A DNA stretch of 64,000 bases. Source: Cymodocea nodosa (lineage: Eukaryota > Streptophyta > Magnoliopsida > Alismatales > Cymodoceaceae). Under the pieces are notes generated by a model. It saw only the letters and a program-made list of their open reading frames with translations. It made no database searches and had not been told where the DNA came from. This document shows positions 58,181 through 64,000 of the stretch, piece by piece (position 1 is the first letter of the stretch; every line of letters begins with the position of its first letter). Location of the stretch: contig CM072341.1 in the NCBI GenBank assembly GCA_036874045.1, positions 3,112,501 to 3,176,500 on the forward strand. Direction: 5' to 3'. The position numbers were made by a program, and so were the translations under genes.

Positions 58181-58588
58181 GTCTTCGTTTGCGCCAATGC
58201 CCGCGCGTGATCGCTCACATCCTCACCCGATGCTAGCGCCTACGTGCATTCATCTACGTCGTTGCCTGCGCTAGCACCTGTGCGTGATCGCTCGCGTTCC
58301 ACTCGACGCCAGCGTTCACATATCAGTGCTTGTGTTCTTCATTCGACGACAGCGCTCACGGTTTGCTCACGCGATCTTTGCTCGCGACTTGTGTTCGTGA
58401 CAAAGCATCCGTGGTTGGAATTCTTGTTCGACGCTTGCGATTTTGAATCTGACAACGTGCACTTGGTCATCTGTCGTTTCCACGTTGGTGAAATGAGTAG
58501 TAAGAATTCCTATCATAACTTTTGAAGTTTGTTGTTGTGATTTTGCGGAATTCTTTTTCAGCCTTTTTTTTGTGTAGATCAAGTGTGA

Positions 58589-58682
58589 CTAGTTCTTTGA
58601 AATTCTTTAGCAATTCTTTGGAATTCTTTAGCAGTTCTTTGGAATTCTTTAGTAGTTCTTTGGAATTCTTTGAAGTTCTTTG
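58589..58682 (+). repeat. Short tandem repeat AGTTCTTTGGAATTCTTT
   Basis: Four to five copies of an 18-22-bp unit in the copia leader before gag. Non-coding. Confidence 0.85.
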
Positions 58683-58891
58683 GGAAGTTTGAGACAATAC
58701 ATGTGATCTTGGCTCATCTTTGTTTGTTTGGGATTCTTTGCAAGTGATCTTTTGAATTTGGTACCTGCATTTGTTAGTTGGGATATTTTGAATGAAAGAT
58801 TCATCTGCAGCTTTGGGATAGCAAAATTTGTGCTTATTTGTTGTCCGAATTCTTTGGTATTTGCTTGCTGTGTTTGCGTTGTTCTACTATC

Positions 58892-59276
58892 ATGGCATGT
58901 TCAACCTTGAAAGTTGAAAAGTTCAACAGCAAGAACAACTTTAGTTTGTGGTAGATCAAGATGAAAGCACTTTTGAAACAGTAGGGTATTTGGACTCCCT
59001 TAAATCTGGAAACGACCCTAGATAAGAAGTCTGCCGAATTTGAACAGCAAGAGGAGAAGGCACATTCAACTATTCTGCTATGTTCATCAGATGAGATAAT
59101 CATTGAGGTAGCAGATGAAAATACAGCTTTGGGTCTTTGGAATAAGTTAGAATCTCTGTATATGACTAAGTCTCTTACGAATAAGCTGTTGTTGAAGCAA
59201 AGGTTGTTCTCTCTAAGAATGAAGGAAGGTACACCATTGAAGCAACATTTGGATCAACTCAACAACTCTCTTTAGC
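58892..59276 (+). pseudogene. Copia gag fragment
   Basis: Starts MACSTLKVEKFNSKNNFSLW, then stop, and continues with LGLWNKLESLYMTKSLTNKL and LKQRLFSLRMKEGTPLKQHL. This is the gag (UBN2-type) domain of copia elements. It ends in a deletion junction near 59276; knuckle and protease are missing. Confidence 0.85.
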
Positions 59277-59910
59277 AGGTTCTAAGTATTTTCTCTCCAT
59301 TGTTGATGACTTTAGTCATATGACTTGGGTTTTCGTTATGAAACATAAGAGTGAGGCCTTCAAGAACTTTAAATAGTGGAAGGCTATTGTTGAAAACCAA
59401 GTAGGGAGGAAAGTAAAATACTTGAGAACAGATAATGGTTTAGAATTTTGCTCAAATGAATTTGACATTTTTTGCATAGATGCAGGCATAACTAGGCATT
59501 ATACTATTAGGGGAACTCCACAATAGAATGGAGTTGCAGAACGTCTTAATAGGACATTGTTGGAGAGAGCTAGGTGTATGCTCTCTCATGCTGGGATGGA
59601 AAAATGTTTTTGGGCTAAAGCTGTTAACACAACCTCCTATTTGGTGAACAGGTCGCCATCCAATGCAATTGGCGACAAGATCCCTTATGAAGTATGGATG
59701 GATAAAGTGGCTAACTATTCCAAATTGAAAGTATTTGAATGTCCATATTACCATGTGAATCATGGTAAATTGGAGCCACGTGCCAAGGAAGACATTTTTG
59801 TGGGATATGGAATGGGAGTAAAAGGATATAGGGTATATGATAAAGAAACAAGAAAGGTCATTTTCTTTGATGCACAAGAAAGAAAACCCAACTGCTTTGA
59901 ATCCACCTAG
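59277..59910 (+). pseudogene. Copia integrase core and C-terminal part
   Basis: FLSIVDDFSHMTWVF, YLRTDNGLEFCSNEF and GTPQ(stop)NGVAERLNRTLLERARCML carry the catalytic core region. FWAKAVNTTSYLVNRSPS, PYEVWMDK and KEDIFVGYGMGVKGYRVYD follow. The zinc-finger N-terminus is deleted. Stops at the TAG in FK(stop)WK and after PQ. Confidence 0.88.
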
Positions 59911-60119
59911 TACTCTTGAGCAGGTGGAGCTTGATTTGAATTAACCATTGGTATCTGATCAGTCTGTTCTTGTTGATACAGATCAACGTTTGATTTTAGA
60001 AGAAGATCGAGGAGATGAATTTGTTGAGGACAGACGTTCAAGGTGTGTTGCCAGAGATCGTCCTAGGAGGGATGTTCACCCTCCACAGAAGTATGGCTAC
60101 AATAATATGGTCGCTTTTG

Positions 60120-61528
60120 CCCTATAGGTACCTGGTGAGGTGGAGGATGCTAACCCACCTAGTTTTGATGCTGCCATTAGCAGACCAGAAGTCGTACATT
60201 GGTTGGGAGCTATGCAAGAAGAACTACAATATTTGCATAAGAATAGGACTTGGGAGTTGGTAAAACGTCCCAAGGACAGGAATATTGTTGGTTACAAATG
60301 GGTGTTCAAAAGGAAATCAGGAACGCAAGGCAACCTTGGAATACAATATAAGGCAAGATTGGTAGCAAAAGGGTTTTCACAGAAGGAGGGTGTGGACTTC
60401 AATGAAGTCTTTGCTCCAGTAGTTAGACACACCTCCATTCGAGTCCTTTTGGCAATTGTTGCAGTAAAGGATTTAGAACTTGAACAGTTGGATGTGAAAA
60501 CAGCTTTCTTGCATGGTGATTTTGATGAGGACATCTAGATGGAACAACGAATAGGTTTTGCAGAAAGAGGTAGATCAGACATCGTTTGTAAGCTGTAGAA
60601 ATCTTCGTATGAGTTGAAACAGTCTCCTAGGCAGTGGTATAAAAGATTTGATTCTTTTATCACTAATGTTGGTTTTGTTAGAAGTAGTTTTGATTCATGT
60701 GTCTATATTAAACAAATTAAAGAAGAATTTGTTCACTTGCTCTTGTATGTGGATGACATTTTAATTGCAGCCAAAGATGTCAATGAAATATAGGTTTTGA
60801 AAGACACATTGAAATCTGAATTTGCAATGAAGGATTTAGGACCGGCAAGTAAAATCCTTGGGATGGAGATTTATCATGATAAGAACATTGGAAGATTATT
60901 TCTCCATCAGCACAGTTATATTCTGAAGATTTTGAGCAGGTTTGGCATGGCTTCAAGCAAGGCCATCAGAACGCCCTATGATAGGAACCTGTGATTATCA
61001 GTTGCTATGGTACCTCAGACGCAATTTGAAAAAGAGTACACGAAGAAAGTTCCATATTCACAGGTACTTGGCAGTCTTATGTATGCCATGGTTTGTACTC
61101 GTCTGGATCTTGCTTACCCTCTTAGTGTTGTAAGTAGGTTTATGTCAAATCTAGGGAAGAGTCATTGGCAGGTCGTGAAAAGGATCTTTAGGTACTTGAA
61201 GGGTACATCTGATGTAGGACTGATTTATGGTGTTAAACATAACTGTAGTATTTGGCTAAAGGGGTTACTTGGAGACTTTGGTCTGCGATATGATAAAGCA
61301 GAAATTTTCTATAACAGTCTTAGTGCCATCAGCTTAACGAAGGACAATGTGTTTCATGATAGGACAAAGCACATTGATGTTCGTTATCAATTTCTTAGAA
61401 TAGAAAATCGCGTGAAGATTTTGAAGATCAACAAACATGACAATCTAGCTGATATGTTTATGAAAGGCGTTCTTGAAAGCAAGTTTAAGTATTGCTTAGA
61501 CTTACTTAATGTGTTTGCTTATAGTTGA
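60120..61528 (+). pseudogene. Copia reverse transcriptase and RNase H remnant
   Basis: RT runs W.GAMQEEL, WELVKRPKDRNIVGYKWVFK, YKARLVAKGF, DVKTAFLHGD, then stops, SSYELKQSPRQWYKRFD, active site LLLYVDDILIA (about 60744-60777) and ILGMEIYHD. After RIFRYLKGTSDVGLIYG, about half of RNase H is deleted. The end keeps TKHIDVRYQFLR and DNLADMFMKGV. In-frame stops near 60537, 60597, 60791 and 60993. Confidence 0.9.
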
Positions 61529-61587
61529 CCCTTCGGGTCTTTTGAAGATGGAAATTTGTTTAGTTCTAGGTGGAGTTTGTAAACTCA

Positions 61588-61602
61588 AGGTAAGGTGGAA
61601 AT
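61588..61602 (+). promoter_or_regulatory. Copia polypurine tract
   Basis: GGTAAGGTGGAAAT-type purine run directly before the 3' LTR start TGTTATTATG. Confidence 0.75.
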
Positions 61603-61909
61603 TGTTATTATGTGTCTTGAATTAGTTTGTTACACATAGGGGTAGTTTTGTCCTTAGCCACTTGGGGGTACACAAATGTTATAAATAGACCCCCAACATG
61701 TGCCTTTAAAGGATGTTGAATCTTGTATCCCTTTGTGATCACCTAGAGAGAATCATTTAGTTGAGCTCTATCTGTAGACGTACCCAATTGGGGAACCACG
61801 TTAAACCTTGGTGTTTTTGCTTTTGCTTCACACGTTTTTCCCATTTGTCTTCTTCTTTCTTCTCCACAAGTCCAAGCTTCTCCCTTTCCGCACTTCTCTT
61901 CGCATAACA
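61603..61909 (+). repeat. Copia 3' LTR
   Basis: 307 bp, same ends as the 5' LTR (TGTTATTATG...GCATAACA). Confidence 0.92.
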
Positions 61910-61914
61910 ATTTC
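61910..61914. repeat. Target-site duplication ATTTC, right
   Basis: ATTTC directly after the 3' LTR; matches 57376-57380. Confidence 0.92.
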
Positions 61915-62482
61915 TAATCAAAATATTAGGTAAAAGAATTACATACATTGGTTTGGTTCTATAAATAATTAATCATTCATCTATCCCCATAATATAATCT
62001 ATTCCTTGTATTGGGTAGAATTCCAGCATTTTCTTCCATATTCAGATATTCATAGTTGATTGAACTACAATTAAATGACTTTCATAAAAATCCATCTCTA
62101 ATCTTAGTCATTTTTGCAGCTTGTAGTCCATGAAAATATTTTTCTCTAACACAATCTTTAATTTCTTTTGATACACAACACAATCTGCACAGATCTTTAG
62201 TTGATAGGATACTCAGTACTTCCCTTAGTGCATCTAGTGGTAATTTCATCAATTCCATCTATTGTGATTCTGTATAACATAAACAAAAATTTAATAGAGA
62301 TAAAATTAACATAGCTACTTACTTACCCTAGTGGAGTTAGGTCATAACTCAACAGACTAAGTTCGTTGAGTTAAGTGATTACTCTACAATACTACTAACT
62401 ATAATTAATACTTATATATTTTTTCTTTTTATATTTTTTTTATACTTACTATATTATACTTAGATGCTTTAGTTATACTACT

Positions 62483-63823
62483 TCATTCAGCTTCCCTCCC
62501 ATAGGAGGTATCAATTTCATTAATAGTTCTATTGACAAAGTTAGGTACTGCTTGCATTGGCAATCCTCTAGTAGGTCTAACTTCTATTGATTCCTTCTGT
62601 CTAGGGGGTATATTTCTATTCATATTTTGATTTTGAATGGCAACATTTCCAAATACAAGATCTAGACGATTGTTTAATTGTTGAATTATCTTTTCTAATT
62701 TCTCTATTCTAGATCCTTATTCAATTAATGCCTCATAACTTATATTTTTGTCATTTATATTTTCTCCTCCCTAGAAATTGTTGTTTCTCCAAGATAGATT
62801 TGAGTGATTTCTCCAATTAGGGTTATAAGAATTTCCAAAGTTATCTTTCTAGTTTCTAGCATAAATAATATCTAAATCATTAATGTTTGTATTCTTTTCT
62901 GCTAACTTTTGATTTAATGATAACTCTTCTATTTTCTTTGTTAATTGAGTTAATTTAACTTCAAGCATAGTGCTTGAATCTATTTCATGCATTCCCCTTG
63001 TCAATATTTTTTTATCTATAATATCTTCAACCGAGTTTTCCCATTGTGTAGTTCTTTTTACAAAGTTTTTGAAGTATGCCCATGCTTCTTCACTACACAG
63101 TTTTAAAAATCCATTCTGACAAGTAAATTCTAATAAAGATTTCATTGAAACATTTATGTGTTCATAAATTATACCTATTAATTATGCTTTACTCATTGCA
63201 TGATGTAGATATTGAGTCAGTAAATCTTCAAATCTTTCAAACTATTTCCAGAATGATTCTCCCTATTTTTGGGTACACATTAATATTTCCTTTTTCTTTT
63301 TAATCGTTTGATGTGTTGGATAATATTTCTCCAAAAAAAAAAGCAAAATTCAATCCATGCAAAAATTGAATCTGGCGACAAAGTATATAACCATCTCTTA
63401 GTTGTGTCTTTTAAGGCAAAAGTGATATATCTAAGTTTAATAGCATCAATACTTATGTTCGACACTTTCATCATTTAACAAACTTCATTAAATTCTCTAA
63501 GGAAATAATTCTCTTTCTAATCCATGAAAGTATGGCAATTGACTAATATAATTAGATTTCAATTCAAACCTATCTCCCTCAAAGTTTGGCAATCGAATAC
63601 ATGAAAGTTCATCAACTAATTTAGGATACAGAATTTCCTCTAATGGTTTTTCTATTGGAGCAGCCATATCTTTGTTCTCTTTTAAAGAAAGGTTAGCTAC
63701 ACCCCTAAGGATTTCGTTTAAATCCAATTCAGAAAATATTTCAGTACGCCTCTATGTTGAATAATCCTATGTAGGTGTTCTTACTAATCGTTTAGTGCTA
63801 GGAGAATGAATCAATATGCTCAT
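62483..63823 (-). pseudogene. Element E gag
   Basis: Same region as the gags of A and D: NEILRGVANLSLKE and LPNFEGDRFELKSNYISQLP, then a deletion in the AYYFLREF part (near 63505) that shifts the frame, LRYITFALKDTTKRWLYTLS, later AYFKNFVKRTTQWENS. Ends at TGA 62483-62485, 225 bp before the F-box ATG. Multiple stops. Confidence 0.82.
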
Positions 63824-63998
63824 AAACTCTTAACATAAAGTAAAATAGCAAAAGATTAATTACATACCAGTTTGAAACTTTGTTTCCAGTAAATAGTTGT
63901 TGACAGATGAAGTTAAGTAGCTGCATCTCCTTCTAGTTCCCCAACGAATTTTCTTTTCTTTCAAAAGTGCTAGTAACTCATAAATAACATTCTATTCT
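63824..63998 (-). other. Leader of element E gag, cut by window end
   Basis: Corresponds to the small upstream ORF region of A and D but is broken by stops. Keeps the GTATGT donor-like sequence near 63870. Confidence 0.5.
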
Positions 63999-64000
63999 CT

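Larger units (their letters stand above)
57381..61909 (+). mobile_element. Copia element inserted in the F-box gene of element E
   Basis: 4.5 kb, two 307-bp LTRs (TGTTATTATG...CATAACA), a tRNA-Met-type primer site, a polypurine tract and the 5-bp target duplication ATTTC (57376-57380 and 61910-61914). Internal order: GC-rich leader, gag fragment, integrase, RT, RNase H remnant. Gag end, protease and integrase N-terminus are deleted. Lineage looks Tork/Tnt1-like from the integrase-RT motifs, which is tentative. Confidence 0.93.
56592..62258 (-). pseudogene. F-box protein gene of element E, split by copia insertion
   Basis: N-terminal part 62258-61915 (F-box LPLDALREVLSILSTKDL, then RLCCVSKEIKDC), C-terminal part 57380-56592, ending after a FAWTDTFIPF-type stretch. 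The copia element plus its 5-bp duplication lies between them near codon 115. Several further stops and small indels. The most diverged of the long copies. Confidence 0.82.
55521..63998 (-). mobile_element. Element E: family-A 3' part, split by copia, running off the window
   Basis: Gag, F-box gene and 3' non-coding region in the same order as A and D. Its polypurine tract and LTR are lost at about 55521 and its 5' part lies beyond 63998. The F-box gene is interrupted by a complete copia element. Confidence 0.82.

Noticed and set aside
57909-58682. CRISPR-like or satellite array
   Set aside because: Repeats are contiguous, without unique spacers, and lie inside a plant copia leader.

Overview
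This is repeat-dense, AT-rich nuclear DNA of a flowering plant. I see no host single-copy gene, tRNA or rRNA. Nearly everything recognisable is LTR-retrotransposon material: Ty3/gypsy of the Athila and Tat types, Ty1/copia, and SIRE-like LTRs. The plant assignment rests on the Athila-type gag and pol, a tRNA-Asp-type primer site, a TGGTATCAGAGC copia primer site, the SIRE-type polypurine tract and LTR start, and a plant-style F-box protein. The species cannot be told from the sequence.

The dominant family (called family A here) has an unusual layout. In transcription order it reads: 5' LTR, primer site, a short ORF with a gag-type knuckle remnant, protease, reverse transcriptase, RNase H, integrase, a hairpin-rich spacer, a large ORF of the 'putative plant transposon protein' type (ORF X), the main gag domain, an F-box gene, polypurine tract, 3' LTR. 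Gag therefore lies downstream of pol, and an F-box gene sits at the 3' end where Athila elements usually keep an env-like ORF. Four copies support the 3' part. Element A (2604-15192, minus) has both LTRs and a perfect 5-bp target duplication. Element D (38282-52262, minus) keeps ORF X but has lost its 5' end. Element E (55521 to the window end, minus) has its F-box gene split by a copia insertion. A plus-strand remnant (18778-22860) keeps only the F-box tail, spacer, polypurine tract and LTR. Element C (24220-31000, plus) supplies the best-preserved pol.

Layout: 1-2090 is non-coding DNA ending in an LTR-like block. 2091-17288 is ORF X copy 1 (plus), interrupted in frame by element A. 17289-18777 holds polypurine tracts and a SIRE-like LTR. 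18778-26199 holds the F-box-tail remnant and three family-A LTRs in a row. 26200-31260 is element C. 31261-35629 is a mosaic of a copia LTR end, a Tat-type gypsy fragment and a family-A LTR end. 35630-38281 is a divergent ORF X start plus an old family-A tail. 38282-52262 is element D. 52263-54876 is an ORF X tail followed by two head-to-head SIRE-like LTR arms. 54877-55520 is a conventional Athila RT fragment. 55521-63998 is element E with a 4.5-kb copia element (57381-61909) inside.

All genes here are broken by nonsense codons and small indels. Many stops are TAG where a sister copy has CAG or TGG, as expected from cytosine deamination in methylated CHG sites. LTRs and spacers are packed with short inverted repeats built on TAACTCAACG, TAACTATCCG and ACCGA..TCGGT, and with CACGTG boxes. 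All identities between copies were judged by eye.
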